From assembly GCF_019334725.1 (NCBI RefSeq), contig NZ_CP079818.1:1612001-1676000 (forward strand): a stretch of DNA of 64,000 nt, written 5' to 3'. The position numbers were made by a program, and so were the translations under genes. Shown here piece by piece: positions 1 to 8,680 of the stretch. How positions within the stretch are numbered: the first letter of the stretch is position 1; each line of letters begins with the position of its first letter. This stretch comes from Neisseria perflava (GTDB lineage Bacteria > Pseudomonadota > Gammaproteobacteria > Burkholderiales > Neisseriaceae). The notes beneath the pieces are model-generated. The model saw only the letters and a program-made list of their open reading frames with translations. It ran no database searches and was not told the DNA's origin.

Positions 1-2
1 TG

Positions 3-407
3 ATCGCCACCAAGTGTTGCGATGAATGCGAAGTACATGACGCAGTATTCATTACTTTAGATGGCCGATATTATGTTTGGCTCCCTTGTATGGGCAAATC
101 GCCCCAATCAGAAACCGGTATCCTGCTGATTGAAGATGAAGACGGCAATACACGCTTGAGCTGGGTTGCCGATACACGCGAAGTCAAGCAAAAAGACAGT
201 CTGTACAACCGCGTTGTTTCCGCCCTGCAAAGAAAAATGCAGCGCACGAAAAACAAATTTATCCAGTCGGCAAACGCCCGATTGCTTGAGCTGACGCCTC
301 AGCAAGGCCGTCTGACGACAAACAGCAAAGATTTCTCGCTTTCACCACATGACTTGATGAAAGCACTTTATCCGGCAACACATCAAATAGGAGAATTTGC
401 CCTGTAA
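3..407 (+). CDS. C-terminal part of an unidentified protein (start lies outside the window)
   Basis: The reading frame is open from the window edge and ends with TAA at 405-407, giving 134 visible residues. The first ATG in view (90) is internal, because the frame continues upstream through TKCCDECEVHD. The visible part has four Cys, including a CCDEC cluster, then a mixed strand-rich stretch (GILLIEDEDGNTRLSW), a basic helix (ALQRKMQRTKNKF) and a short tail. I do not recognise the family. The segment around LLIEDEDGNTRLSW is loosely reminiscent of FMN-binding split-barrel proteins, but nothing decisive is visible. It is followed directly by a good intrinsic terminator, so it is the last gene of its transcript. 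Confidence 0.6.
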   Translation: MATKCCDECEVHDAVFITLDGRYYVWLPCMGKSPQSETGILLIEDEDGNTRLSWVADTREVKQKDSLYNRVVSALQRKMQRTKNKFIQSANARLLELTPQQGRLTTNSKDFSLSPHDLMKALYPATHQIGEFAL

Positions 408-438
408 CAGTTTTTGGTAGTGGTTTGTGTTCCTTTTG

Positions 439-471
439 CGCCCCTTAAAATTTTAAAGGGGCGATTTTTTT
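439..471 (+). terminator. Intrinsic terminator of the first (partial) gene
   Basis: A perfect inverted repeat, CGCCCCTTAAAA/TTTTAAGGGGCG in effect, at 439-463 is followed by a run of T (465-471). Two uptake sequences in opposite orientation follow at about 482-493 and 519-530, before the next gene. Confidence 0.8.
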
Positions 472-549
472 ACCCCTACTTTTCAGACGGCCTAAACACC
501 GGTTTTCCAGTACAATAAAGGCCGTCTGAACATTTCCTACTTTTCAACC

Positions 550-1233
550 ATGCAACTGCTCAAATACATCCAATCGCAAGGCCTCGGCAGCCGCAAGCAA
601 TGCCAATGGCTGATAGACAATGACTGCATTGCCATCAACGGCGAAATCCATAATCGTGCCAAAGACGATATTGATCCGTCTCAAGTGCACACCCTGTCTG
701 TTGACGGCGAAGAAATTGCCGCCGTCCCCATGCCCTATTTTTATATCCTGCTTCATAAGCCTGCAGATTACGAGACTTCGCACAAACCTCAGCAATATCC
801 AAGCATCTTCAGCCTTTTTCCCGACCACATGCGCAATATCGATATGCAGGCAGTCGGCCGCTTGGATGCAGACACAACCGGCATTATTCTGATTACCAAC
901 GACGGCCAATTTAACCACCGCGTTACCTCGCCCAAACACAAAGTTCCGAAGCTCTACCGCGTCACTTTGAAACATCCTGCCGACGATACCCTTTGCACTG
1001 CGCTGAAAAACGGCGTCCTCCTGCATGACGATAATGAAACCGTCGCCGCGGCCGAAGCAGTATTGACCGACCCAACCACATTGATGATGACCATTACCGA
1101 GGGTAAATACCATCAGGTCAAACGCATGGTTGCAGCCGCAGGCAACCGTGTCGAGCAGCTCCACCGTGAGAAATTCGGCAACTGGAATGTCGATGATTTA
1201 GCCGCCGGAGAATGGAAATTTATCCAAATCTAA
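550..1233 (+). CDS. rsuA: 16S rRNA pseudouridine(516) synthase RsuA
   Basis: RsuA converts U516 of 16S rRNA to pseudouridine during small-subunit maturation. The 227 residues match the usual length (about 231). An S4 RNA-binding domain occupies roughly residues 1-58. The catalytic domain carries GRLDADTTG at 103-111, whose Asp106 is the family's nucleophile. The later segments SPKHKVPKLYRVTL and TEGKYHQVKRM are typical of the RsuA/RluB/RluE group. The order of motifs and the HREKFG tail resemble RsuA more than RluB or RluF, but substrate specificity within this family is hard to assign by eye. The gene starts at ATG 550 just after a pair of uptake sequences and is monocistronic. Confidence 0.85.
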   Translation: MQLLKYIQSQGLGSRKQCQWLIDNDCIAINGEIHNRAKDDIDPSQVHTLSVDGEEIAAVPMPYFYILLHKPADYETSHKPQQYPSIFSLFPDHMRNIDMQAVGRLDADTTGIILITNDGQFNHRVTSPKHKVPKLYRVTLKHPADDTLCTALKNGVLLHDDNETVAAAEAVLTDPTTLMMTITEGKYHQVKRMVAAAGNRVEQLHREKFGNWNVDDLAAGEWKFIQI

Positions 1234-2016
1234 AAAAATTCCAAATTTTTTCGATAAATTTTTAAACAATATGGATTTTTTATTTATTTAAAATCAAACA
1301 TCTAAACCTTATTATTTTTATTTAACAGAATTTAACACTGTGAAGACTGAACTATTGTATAATTCGCCTGTCTGAGTAACACTTGCTTCGAAAGAAGTGA
1401 GTAAGTGAGTAAGACGTTTTCCCCGTAATGTGTTTGGCCATCTATACTTTCCCCTTAGTATAGATGGTTTTTTTTATCTAAAATTTGGCAACCAAACGAA
1501 TGTACTTTCAGACGGCCTTTCTCATCTAAAGAAGCCATCATTGCTAGACCTCATCTCCCACTCATTAACTTGCCATTACTCCTTTTCTCTTTCTCGTCTC
1601 TTCCGCATCAATCTGTGCCATTCCCATTTCAGGCAAATCGTTTTATAGAAAGAAAACCTATCGGCGACTATCCAAGCTAAGGTTACAGGATGTTATTAGA
1701 CAGCCTTAGATAAATACCATCTTTGTTGCCGACATACTCTTGAAAGCACACTTTGGTGCTATCCAATATCCTCACAACAACCCTTTCCCATATCCCACTT
1801 TTCAGACGGCCTTTATCGTTACGGCTCTTTCAATCATTCATATCGCTTCAGCCAAATTCTCTGTTTTCAGGTTTCAATACCAATCAAACCAGATAAATCC
1901 ACTAAAAATTCTTCATTACATGGTTTTTTTAACCAATTTTCTTTTCAGACTTTAGTCAAGATTCGTTAAATCTTTGCGGTAAAATGTTGTCTTTGTTTTT
2001 ATGCATCTGAGTATTT
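1234..2016. other. Long AT-rich intergenic region between rsuA and the sodium-dependent transporter
   Basis: This 783-bp gap has no convincing protein gene. It contains one candidate small RNA (about 1370-1475, listed separately) and two uptake sequences in the same orientation (around 1507-1519 and 1800-1812). The rest is AT-rich sequence in which I see neither a known neisserial repeat (no Correia element, no dRS3) nor a riboswitch. Short open frames at 1430-1648 and 1740-1955 start inside or just after the hairpin, lack ribosome binding sites and look accidental. Confidence 0.6.
1370..1475 (+). ncRNA. Candidate small regulatory RNA with its own promoter and terminator
   Basis: A consensus -10 hexamer TATAAT lies at 1358-1363; the -35 is poor, the best candidate being TTAACA-like sequence near 1332. 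About 105 nt downstream is a textbook intrinsic terminator: arms CCATCTATAC (1438-1447) and GTATAGATGG (1458-1467), then eight T (1468-1475). Between them is a 5' stem-loop region in which CACTT (1380-1384) can pair with AAGTG at either 1395-1399 or 1403-1407. A single-stranded TTTTCCCC follows, and the terminator loop itself is TTTCCCCTT. C-rich unpaired stretches of this kind can pair with Shine-Dalgarno sequences. The layout resembles the Hfq-dependent sibling sRNAs described in Neisseria, but I cannot confirm identity from sequence memory. Confidence 0.5.
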
Positions 2017-3381
2017 ATGTCTTCCAATCAACCCCGTCAAACCTGGTCCAACCGTTTGACTTACATCCTTACCGTTGCCGGCGCGACTGTCGGCTTTGGC
2101 GCAACATGGCGTTTCCCGTATTTGGTTGGTGAAAACGGCGGCGGCGCGTATGTGTTTTTGTTCTGTATCGCCATGCTGGTCATCGGTATTCCAATGATTT
2201 TGGTGGAAAATGTCATCGGTCGCCGCAAAGGCGTGAACGCGCTGGATGCGTTTGGCGGCACAATGAATGGCAAACCCGTTGCCAAAGTTTGGAAATTGGT
2301 CGGTTGGATGGGCCTGCTCGGCGCATTCGGCATCATGGCCTATTACATGGTGCTCGGCGGCTGGGTTATCAGCTACATCGTCAATATCATCGGCGGTAAT
2401 TTGGACATTTCCAGCCCTGTTTCCGGCGAAGTCACCAAAAGCTTCTTTACCGAACACATCGAAAACAGCCCTTGGGAAATTGCTTTCTACACCTTCCTAT
2501 TTGTGGTTGTGAACCAATGGATCTTGGTCAAAGGCGTGATCGGCGGTATTGAAAAAGCGGCAAAATACCTGATGCCTTTGCTGTTTTTATTCCTGATTGC
2601 CATGGTTGTGCGCAACGTTACCCTACCGGGCGCAATGGAAGGCATTACCTTCTATCTGAAACCTGACTTCAGCAAAATTACTGCCGAACTGTTCGTCTTC
2701 GTTTTAGGACAAGTGTTCTTCGCCTTGAGCTTGGGTTTCGGCGTGATGATTACATTATCCAGCTATCTGGATAAAAATGAAGATCTGGTTCAGACGGCCG
2801 TAATTACCGCGATTACCAACACTTTGATTGCCGTGTTGGCCGGCTTTATGATTTTCCCTTCCCTCTTCAGCTTTGGCGTTGCCCCTAACTCCGGCCCGAC
2901 GTTGGTGTTCCAAAGCCTGCCGATCGTGTTCTCCAATATGTGGGCAGGCCCCGTGTTTGCAGTAATTTTCTTCTCACTGCTTCTGATTGCCGCGCTGACC
3001 ACTTCTCTGACCATTTATGAAGTGTTGATTACAACTATTCAGGAGAAAACCAAAATCCGCCGCGCAGCCGCGATTACCATCGTACTGGCAGGGATTTTTA
3101 TCTTCGGCAATATCCCGTCCATCTTGAGCTACGGCCCATGGAAAGATATTTCCGTGTTTGGTAAAAACATTTTTGACGCCTTTGACTATATCAGCGGCAA
3201 CATCCTGTTTATGCTGACCGCACTTGGCTCTGCCTTATTTGTTGGCTTCGTGATGAAAGATGAAGCGAAGGACGAATTGCTCTACAAAGGCAACCATACC
3301 ACCGTCAATATCTGGTTTGCCTATGTGAAATACCTCGTGCCGTTGGTGATTCTGCTGATTTTCATCAGCAACCTGTTCTGA
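2017..3381 (+). CDS. Sodium-dependent transporter, NSS (SNF/LeuT) family
   Basis: This is an integral inner-membrane symporter of 454 residues that probably takes up an amino acid with sodium. The family signature is near the N-terminus: GATVGFGATWRFPYLVGENG covers the unwound first helix that holds substrate and sodium in LeuT-type proteins. About eleven or twelve hydrophobic segments follow, in line with the LeuT fold. The substrate cannot be told from sequence. The start at ATG 2017 has no strong ribosome binding site. The gene stands alone behind a long untranslated or intergenic stretch, and an uptake-sequence hairpin ends it on the 3' side. A post-transcriptional link to the candidate small RNA upstream is possible but purely speculative. 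Confidence 0.85.
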   Translation: MSSNQPRQTWSNRLTYILTVAGATVGFGATWRFPYLVGENGGGAYVFLFCIAMLVIGIPMILVENVIGRRKGVNALDAFGGTMNGKPVAKVWKLVGWMGLLGAFGIMAYYMVLGGWVISYIVNIIGGNLDISSPVSGEVTKSFFTEHIENSPWEIAFYTFLFVVVNQWILVKGVIGGIEKAAKYLMPLLFLFLIAMVVRNVTLPGAMEGITFYLKPDFSKITAELFVFVLGQVFFALSLGFGVMITLSSYLDKNEDLVQTAVITAITNTLIAVLAGFMIFPSLFSFGVAPNSGPTLVFQSLPIVFSNMWAGPVFAVIFFSLLLIAALTTSLTIYEVLITTIQEKTKIRRAAAITIVLAGIFIFGNIPSILSYGPWKDISVFGKNIFDAFDYISGNILFMLTALGSALFVGFVMKDEAKDELLYKGNHTTVNIWFAYVKYLVPLVILLIFISNLF

Positions 3382-3395
3382 TAAACAAACATATA

Positions 3396-3430
3396 AAAAG
3401 GCCGTCTGAAATGTTCAGACGGCCTTTGTT
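3396..3430. terminator. Bidirectional terminator formed by paired uptake sequences
   Basis: Arms AAAGGCCGTCTGAA and TTCAGACGGCCTTT with a 3-nt loop, flanked by A-rich and T-rich runs. It lies between the convergent transporter gene and dld and can serve both strands. Confidence 0.8.
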
Positions 3431-3441
3431 TTGACTATGCT

Positions 3442-5133
3442 TTATTCAGCCCAGTTTTTCTTCTTACTGGTTTTACCGATACCAGGGTTGAAGCTGTTGG
3501 TCGGATCAAGTTTTTTATAGAACTGTTTCAGCGCAGGCTTGGCTTCATACAGATGACCGACATTGTGTTCGGCAGGATATTGCGCACCACGTTGGTCAAG
3601 CAGATGGAGCATTTCATGTTCCAAGGCCATGCAGTCGTTGCCTTTTTTAATGATGTAGTCCTGATGGAACACATGACACATAAAATGTCCGTAATACAAT
3701 TTATGGATGATTTTATTGTCGATTTCCGGCGGCAGTGTTTCAAACCAATCACGGTCATCACGGCGCAAGGCAATATCGAGCGCAACTAAATCTTCTACCT
3801 CATCATCATGCACGGCACGATAGCGGATCGCGGCAGAAGCCACGGCGAAACGATGCAACATGGCCGCCTGCGTTTCTTCGGCATTACATTCAAAGAATGC
3901 GCCACCATGAGTTGCAAAATATTCCTTCAAGAAAGCACGCGCCTCTTCTACGCCCTCGCCACCCATTTTTAAAATCAGGTGATGTTCATATTTATCCCGA
4001 TAGTTGCGCATAGACTTCGGCAAGTGATCGGGCAAAATCTTACTGATCAGTTGCATGAATTTATCAGAGAAGTGTTTTGGTAAGAAACTTATCTTTTTGC
4101 TGAATCTATCCACACGGGCTTTCAGATCAAACAGTTTCGGAAGTTGGTGGGTACCGAACGTCTTGATGATATAAAAAGTATCTTTACCATAAACGGCAGC
4201 AATATCAAAAGCATGACGATGGATATACTCACCGGAAATAGGCAGGTTTTTAAACTCGCTCAAAGCGGCACGACGAATATCGGTCAGCTCATTAATATCA
4301 TTGGTGCCGATATAGAAGACGGCAGTCTGTTTTTCTTGCGGGAACGTATCCAAGCGTACGGCAAACACCATCAGCTTGCCCGCGCAACCTGATGCTTCGT
4401 AGTGACGCGCAGGGTCGGCATTAAAACGGGCGGCAGTCGGTTCATTCACTTGGCGGACATGATCGCAGTACGCATGGTCATGCCCTTTGCCGGCATCTTG
4501 CGCAATGTCTTTTCGCTGATAATGGAAACCTTGCAAGTTGGTCAAAATTTCTTCAGGGGTTTCGCCCAAATCAATGCCCAAATGGTTGACCAGCTCCAGT
4601 TTGCCCTCTTCGTTGATTTGCGCAAACAGGGCCATTTCCGTATAAGCCGGGCCACGCTGTACCAGTGCGCCACCCGAGTTATTACATACGCCACCCAATA
4701 CAGATGCGCCGATACAGGACGAACCGATCACTGAGTGCGGCTCACGGCCTAAAGGTTTCAGCAGCAGCTCCAATTGATTCAAGGTAGAACCGGGCAGGCA
4801 GACAACCTGTTCGTTATTGTTGATCGGCTGAATGATGTTCAGACGCATGGTATTCACAATCACGATATCGCGGTCGTAATCATTGCCGTCAGGAGTCGAG
4901 CCGCCAGTCAAACCGGTATTGGCGGCCTGCGTAATCACGATAACATCAGCCTCAACACACGCCTGCAAGATTTGCCACATTTCCAAAACCGTACCCGGAC
5001 GGACAACAGCTAGCGCCTTGCCCTCGCCAAAACGGTAGCCTTGACGGTATTGTTCAGTTTTTGCCGGGTCTGTGATGATATATTTTTCGCCGACGGTTTG
5101 CGTCAGCCGACTGATTAATTGTGTAGCATTCAT
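3442..5133 (-). CDS. dld: Quinone-dependent D-lactate dehydrogenase
   Basis: Dld is a membrane-associated flavoenzyme that oxidises D-lactate to pyruvate and passes electrons to quinone. Its 563 residues compare with about 571 in E. coli. The N-terminal FAD-binding PCMH domain is clear: VVRPGTVLEMWQIL, then ITQAANTGLTGGSTP, and GSSCIGASVLGGVCNNSGG. The C-terminal part (HNVGHLYEAKPALKQFYKKL, NSFNPGIGKTSKK) matches the Dld membrane-binding and cap regions. The start at ATG 5133 is supported by AAGGAG six bases upstream. D- and L-lactate are important carbon sources for Neisseria on mucosa, so this enzyme fits central respiration. It is monocistronic and ends in the hairpin shared with the transporter gene. 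Confidence 0.95.
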   Translation of the reverse strand: MNATQLISRLTQTVGEKYIITDPAKTEQYRQGYRFGEGKALAVVRPGTVLEMWQILQACVEADVIVITQAANTGLTGGSTPDGNDYDRDIVIVNTMRLNIIQPINNNEQVVCLPGSTLNQLELLLKPLGREPHSVIGSSCIGASVLGGVCNNSGGALVQRGPAYTEMALFAQINEEGKLELVNHLGIDLGETPEEILTNLQGFHYQRKDIAQDAGKGHDHAYCDHVRQVNEPTAARFNADPARHYEASGCAGKLMVFAVRLDTFPQEKQTAVFYIGTNDINELTDIRRAALSEFKNLPISGEYIHRHAFDIAAVYGKDTFYIIKTFGTHQLPKLFDLKARVDRFSKKISFLPKHFSDKFMQLISKILPDHLPKSMRNYRDKYEHHLILKMGGEGVEEARAFLKEYFATHGGAFFECNAEETQAAMLHRFAVASAAIRYRAVHDDEVEDLVALDIALRRDDRDWFETLPPEIDNKIIHKLYYGHFMCHVFHQDYIIKKGNDCMALEHEMLHLLDQRGAQYPAEHNVGHLYEAKPALKQFYKKLDPTNSFNPGIGKTSKKKNWAE

Positions 5134-5240
5134 TGCATACTCCTTGAGAAATGAATATATTTATTAAATTACAAATATTGTAGTAATCCCTTTTATCAAA
5201 GTAAAGGCAAACTCATTTTTAAATTCATCATTCAAATAAA

Positions 5241-5275
5241 CAAAAGGCCGTCTGAAATTTTCAGACGGCCTTTTG
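5241..5275 (-). terminator. Terminator of pnp formed by paired uptake sequences
   Basis: Perfect arms CAAAAGGCCGTCTGAAA and TTTCAGACGGCCTTTTG around a very short loop, located 20 bp past the pnp stop. Read on the minus strand it ends in a T run. Confidence 0.8.
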
Positions 5276-5296
5276 TTTCAAGCTTGCACAATCAAA

Positions 5297-7417
5297 TTAT
5301 TCAGCTGCTTTCTCTTCGCGAGCAGGAGCTTCTAGCAAAGCTTTGATAGACAGGCGTACTCGGCCGCGATCGTCTACTTCCAATGCTTTCACGTTCACAA
5401 CCTGACCTACTTGCAGGTAGTCGCTGACATTGCGTACGCGCTCGTGGGCGATTTGGCTGATGTGTACCAAACCGTCTTTGCCCGGCATCACGCTGACAAT
5501 CGCACCAACGTTGTTGTCGAGGATTTTAACCACAGTACCTTCGTACACTTTGCCCACTTCCACTTCGGCAGTGATTTCTTCGATACGTTTTTTCGCTGCA
5601 TCGCCTGCTTCTTGAGTAGTCGCAGCGATAGTGATGGTACCGTCTTCAGCGATGTTGATTTCAGTACCGGTTTCAGCAGTAATCGAACGAATAGTTTCAC
5701 CGCCTTTACCAATCACATCACGGATTTTGTCTTGGTTGATTTTCATGGTGAACAAGCGTGGCGCGTGTGCAGACAGTTCTTGCGGGCCTGCAACAGCGGC
5801 TTTCATCTGATCCAAGATGTGCAAACGTGCTTCTTTGGCTTGAGCCAAAGCGATTTGCATGATTTCTTTGGTAATACCTTGGATTTTGATGTCCATTTGC
5901 AGTGCGGTCACACCTTCGGTTGTACCGGCTACTTTAAAGTCCATATCGCCCAAGTGGTCTTCGTCACCCAAGATGTCGGTCAGGACGGCAAATTTGTTGT
6001 TGTCCAAAATCAGACCCATGGCGATACCGGCAACGTGTGCTTTCAAAGGCACACCGGCAGACAACAGGCTCAGGCAGCCGCCGCAGACGGAAGCCATAGA
6101 GGAAGAGCCATTGGATTCGGTAATTTCAGAAACCACGCGCATGGTGTAGCTGAAATCTTCAGGTTCCGGCAATACGGCCAACAATGCACGTTTAGCCAAG
6201 CGGCCGTGACCGATTTCACGACGTTTTGGCGCACCTACGCGACCCACTTCACCGGTAGAGTATGGTGGAAAGTTGTAGTGCAGCATGAAGCGGTCGGTGT
6301 ATTCGCCGGACAGTGCATCAATGATCTGCTCGTCGCGTGAAGTGCCCAAAGTTGCAACCGCCAAAGCTTGGGTTTCGCCACGGGTAAACAGTGCAGAACC
6401 GTGAGTGCGCGGCAATACGCCGGTTTGAATGTTCAACGGACGAACAGTGCGGGTGTCGCGACCGTCGATACGCGGTTGGCCGTCCAAAATTTGGCTGCGG
6501 ACAACATCGGCTTCCAAGTGTTTGAAAATGCCTTTGATTTCGTTGGCTGCCAAAGTGTCGGTTTCTTCGGTAATCAACGCTTCTTTTACAGCATTCCAAG
6601 CTTCGTCCAATTTGGCAGAACGCGCTTGTTTTTGACGGATTTTGAACGCTTCTTTAATGGTTTCGCCGGCAATTTCGCGTACTTTTGCAACCAATTCTTC
6701 ATTGGTTTCAGGTGCTTTCCAATCCCAAACTTCCGGATTAACTTCGTCGGCAAACTCATTGATGGCATTAATGGCCACTTGCATTTGATCATGACCGTAA
6801 ACAACCGCACCCAGCATCACTTCTTCAGACAAGATGTCGGCTTCGGATTCCACCATCAACACGGCTTTAGAAGTACCGGCAACAACCAAGTCCAATTGTG
6901 ATTTAGCCAATTCGGCTTTAGTCGGATTCAAAACGTACACGCCGTTTACATAACCTACGCGTGCCGCGCCAATCGGACCGGCAAACGGTACGCCGCTCAA
7001 CACCAGCGCGGCAGATGCACCCAACATTGCAGGAATGTCAGAATCAATTTCAGGGTCAACAGACACCACCATCGCTACGATTTGGATGTCGTGATAGAAA
7101 CCTTCAGGGAACAAAGGACGAATCGGACGGTCGATCAGACGGCTGGTCAGGATTTCTTTTTCGCTTTGTTTGCCTTCGCGTTTGAAGAAACCGCCGGGGA
7201 TTTTCCCTGCTGCGTAAGTACGCTCAAGGTAATCGACAGTCAGAGGAAAGAAGTCTTGGCCTTCTTTCACTTCTTTGTTGGTAGTCACAGCAACCAAAAC
7301 AACGGTGTCGCCCATGGATACTTTAACGGCAGCAGCGGCTTGGCGGGCGATTTCGCCGGTTTCCAAAGTAACGGTTTGATTACCGTATTGGAAGGTCTTA
7401 ACGTGTTTATTGAACAT
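5297..7417 (-). CDS. pnp: Polynucleotide phosphorylase (PNPase)
   Basis: PNPase degrades RNA 3' to 5' with phosphate and is a core of the RNA degradosome. The 706 residues contain two RNase PH domains separated by a helical linker. A KH domain follows (DKIRDVIGKGGETIRSI, with the GKGG loop), then a C-terminal S1 domain (VGKVYEGTVVKILDNNVGAIV). The start is placed at ATG 7417 (MFNKHVKTF) because AAAGGA sits at proper distance before it. An upstream in-frame TTG at 7432 would put the ribosome binding site inside the gene. The 5' leader holds a hairpin (7459-7484) that could be a processing or autoregulation site, as in other bacteria where PNPase controls its own mRNA. No rpsO lies next to it. 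Confidence 0.97.
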   Translation of the reverse strand: MFNKHVKTFQYGNQTVTLETGEIARQAAAAVKVSMGDTVVLVAVTTNKEVKEGQDFFPLTVDYLERTYAAGKIPGGFFKREGKQSEKEILTSRLIDRPIRPLFPEGFYHDIQIVAMVVSVDPEIDSDIPAMLGASAALVLSGVPFAGPIGAARVGYVNGVYVLNPTKAELAKSQLDLVVAGTSKAVLMVESEADILSEEVMLGAVVYGHDQMQVAINAINEFADEVNPEVWDWKAPETNEELVAKVREIAGETIKEAFKIRQKQARSAKLDEAWNAVKEALITEETDTLAANEIKGIFKHLEADVVRSQILDGQPRIDGRDTRTVRPLNIQTGVLPRTHGSALFTRGETQALAVATLGTSRDEQIIDALSGEYTDRFMLHYNFPPYSTGEVGRVGAPKRREIGHGRLAKRALLAVLPEPEDFSYTMRVVSEITESNGSSSMASVCGGCLSLLSAGVPLKAHVAGIAMGLILDNNKFAVLTDILGDEDHLGDMDFKVAGTTEGVTALQMDIKIQGITKEIMQIALAQAKEARLHILDQMKAAVAGPQELSAHAPRLFTMKINQDKIRDVIGKGGETIRSITAETGTEINIAEDGTITIAATTQEAGDAAKKRIEEITAEVEVGKVYEGTVVKILDNNVGAIVSVMPGKDGLVHISQIAHERVRNVSDYLQVGQVVNVKALEVDDRGRVRLSIKALLEAPAREEKAAE

Positions 7418-7458
7418 TATTGTTCCTTTCAAAATACCGCACTGCTAAAACACTAATA

Positions 7459-7484
7459 ATGCACACTAAAATCCGAATGTGCAT
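7459..7484 (-). promoter_or_regulatory. Hairpin in the pnp leader
   Basis: Arms ATGCACA (7459-7465) and TGTGCAT (7478-7484) with a 12-nt loop, 42 bases upstream of the pnp start. In enterobacteria the pnp leader hairpin is cut by RNase III and mediates autocontrol. The stem here is short, so an equivalent role is only a suggestion. Confidence 0.3.
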
Positions 7485-7602
7485 AGTTAGGGTTTCAGAC
7501 CGTGCGGCAGGTTATAAACAAGCTTTCAGACGGCCTTTAAGGCGCTGAAAACAACTCTCGATTATAAAGGCAACCATCCTTAAAATCCAGTATTTATACA
7601 AT

Positions 7603-7642
7603 AAAAAGGCCGTCTGAAACATATCCTTTTCAGACGGCCTTC
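7603..7642 (-). terminator. Terminator of purC formed by paired uptake sequences
   Basis: Arms AAGGCCGTCTGAAA and TTTCAGACGGCCTT with a loop of about 7 nt, 12 bp beyond the purC stop. On the minus strand a T run follows. Confidence 0.75.
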
Positions 7643-7653
7643 AAACTTAAAAA

Positions 7654-8517
7654 TCAATCCTGAGTCAGCAAAGTCAATGCTTCCTGATATTTTTCGACTG
7701 TTTTTTGAATCACATCGGCAGGCACTTTAGGCGCAGGCGCTTTTTTATTCCAACCGCTTTGCTCCAGCCAGTCGCGGACAAATTGTTTGTCAAAAGACGG
7801 CGGATTGGTGCCGACTTTGTATTGGTCTGCAGGCCAAAAACGACTGGAGTCAGGCGTTAATACTTCGTCCATCAAAGTCAGCGTACCTTCTTCATCCAAA
7901 CCAAATTCAAACTTGGTATCGCAAATGATAATACCGCGAGATTTCGCATATTCGGCCGCTTCTGTATAAAGCTGAATCGCTTTGGCGCGCACCTCCGCCG
8001 CCAATTCTTTTCCGATAATGCGTTCGCATTCTTCAAAGCTGATGTTTTCATCATGATCGCCAACTGCGGCTTTGGTCGATGGCGTAAAAATCACTTCGGG
8101 CAACTGTTGCGCTTCCTGCATACCTTCGGGCAGTTGAATACCGCAAACAGAGCCTGTCTTTTGATAATCTTTCCAACCGCTGCCTGCCAGATAACCGCGC
8201 ACAATAGCCTCCACTTTCACCGGAGTGAGTTTTTTAGCCACGACGGCGCGTTTCTCTAAAACTTTAGCTTCGTTTTCAGGCAAAACATCGTAAACCGTAT
8301 GGCCGGTAAAATGGTTAGGCATGATATGAGCCAGTTTTTTAAACCAAAAATTGGAAATCTGCGTCAGAATCTCCCCTTTACCCGGAATCGGGTCATCCAA
8401 AATCACATCGAATGCAGACAGACGGTCGGAAGCAACCATCAGCATACGTTTATCGTCAATTTCGTACAAATCGCGGACTTTGCCGGAGTAGATTTTTTTC
8501 AAGCTGATTTCAGACAT
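7654..8517 (-). CDS. purC: Phosphoribosylaminoimidazole-succinocarboxamide synthase
   Basis: PurC joins CAIR and aspartate with ATP in step eight of purine synthesis, in the cytosol. The protein has 287 residues, the longer variety of SAICAR synthase. The N-terminal KIYSGKVRDLYE is the ATP-binding start of the family. Further motifs are SAFDVILDDPIPGKGEIL, VKVEAIVRGYLAGSGWKDY and DTKFEFGLDEEG near the Mg/ATP site. The start at ATG 8517 gives the expected N-terminus. The gene stands alone, bounded by uptake-sequence hairpins on its 3' side and by the end of the RTX gene's hairpin upstream. Confidence 0.96.
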   Translation of the reverse strand: MSEISLKKIYSGKVRDLYEIDDKRMLMVASDRLSAFDVILDDPIPGKGEILTQISNFWFKKLAHIMPNHFTGHTVYDVLPENEAKVLEKRAVVAKKLTPVKVEAIVRGYLAGSGWKDYQKTGSVCGIQLPEGMQEAQQLPEVIFTPSTKAAVGDHDENISFEECERIIGKELAAEVRAKAIQLYTEAAEYAKSRGIIICDTKFEFGLDEEGTLTLMDEVLTPDSSRFWPADQYKVGTNPPSFDKQFVRDWLEQSGWNKKAPAPKVPADVIQKTVEKYQEALTLLTQD

Positions 8518-8595
8518 TTCAGGTATCTCTTTAGTAGACAGAAGAATGCGGTATTTTAGCCCAATTTGGAATTTTTCGTCAGATTGTTTACAAAA

Positions 8596-8640
8596 TAAAG
8601 GCCGTCTGAAACCTTATATTTTGGTTTCAGACGGCCTTAT
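8596..8640 (-). terminator. Terminator of the RTX-repeat gene formed by paired uptake sequences
   Basis: A 16-bp stem (AAGGCCGTCTGAAACC at 8598-8613 with its complement at 8623-8638) and a loop of nine AT-rich bases, about 40 bp past the stop of the minus-strand gene. Confidence 0.7.
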
Positions 8641-8680
8641 CCGTTGATTTCAGAGAAAAACCCTGAAAATCACCATCCTA

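Noticed and set aside
1370..1475. Glycine or other metabolite riboswitch controlling the sodium-dependent transporter
   Set aside because: The element ends in a complete terminator about 540 bp before the gene and lacks the conserved cores of known riboswitch classes.
1430..1955. Two small frames of 72 and 71 residues downstream of the candidate small RNA
   Set aside because: The first begins within the terminator hairpin and neither has a ribosome binding site; amino-acid composition looks random.
5411..6340. 309-residue open frame on the plus strand opposite pnp
   Set aside because: It is the antisense frame of a highly conserved gene, rich in His, Phe and Asp as mirrored codons give, with no ribosome binding site or family motif.
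7418..7432. Upstream TTG start for pnp
   Set aside because: It would place the evident AAAGGA ribosome binding site inside the coding region; ATG 7417 matches the conserved N-terminus.
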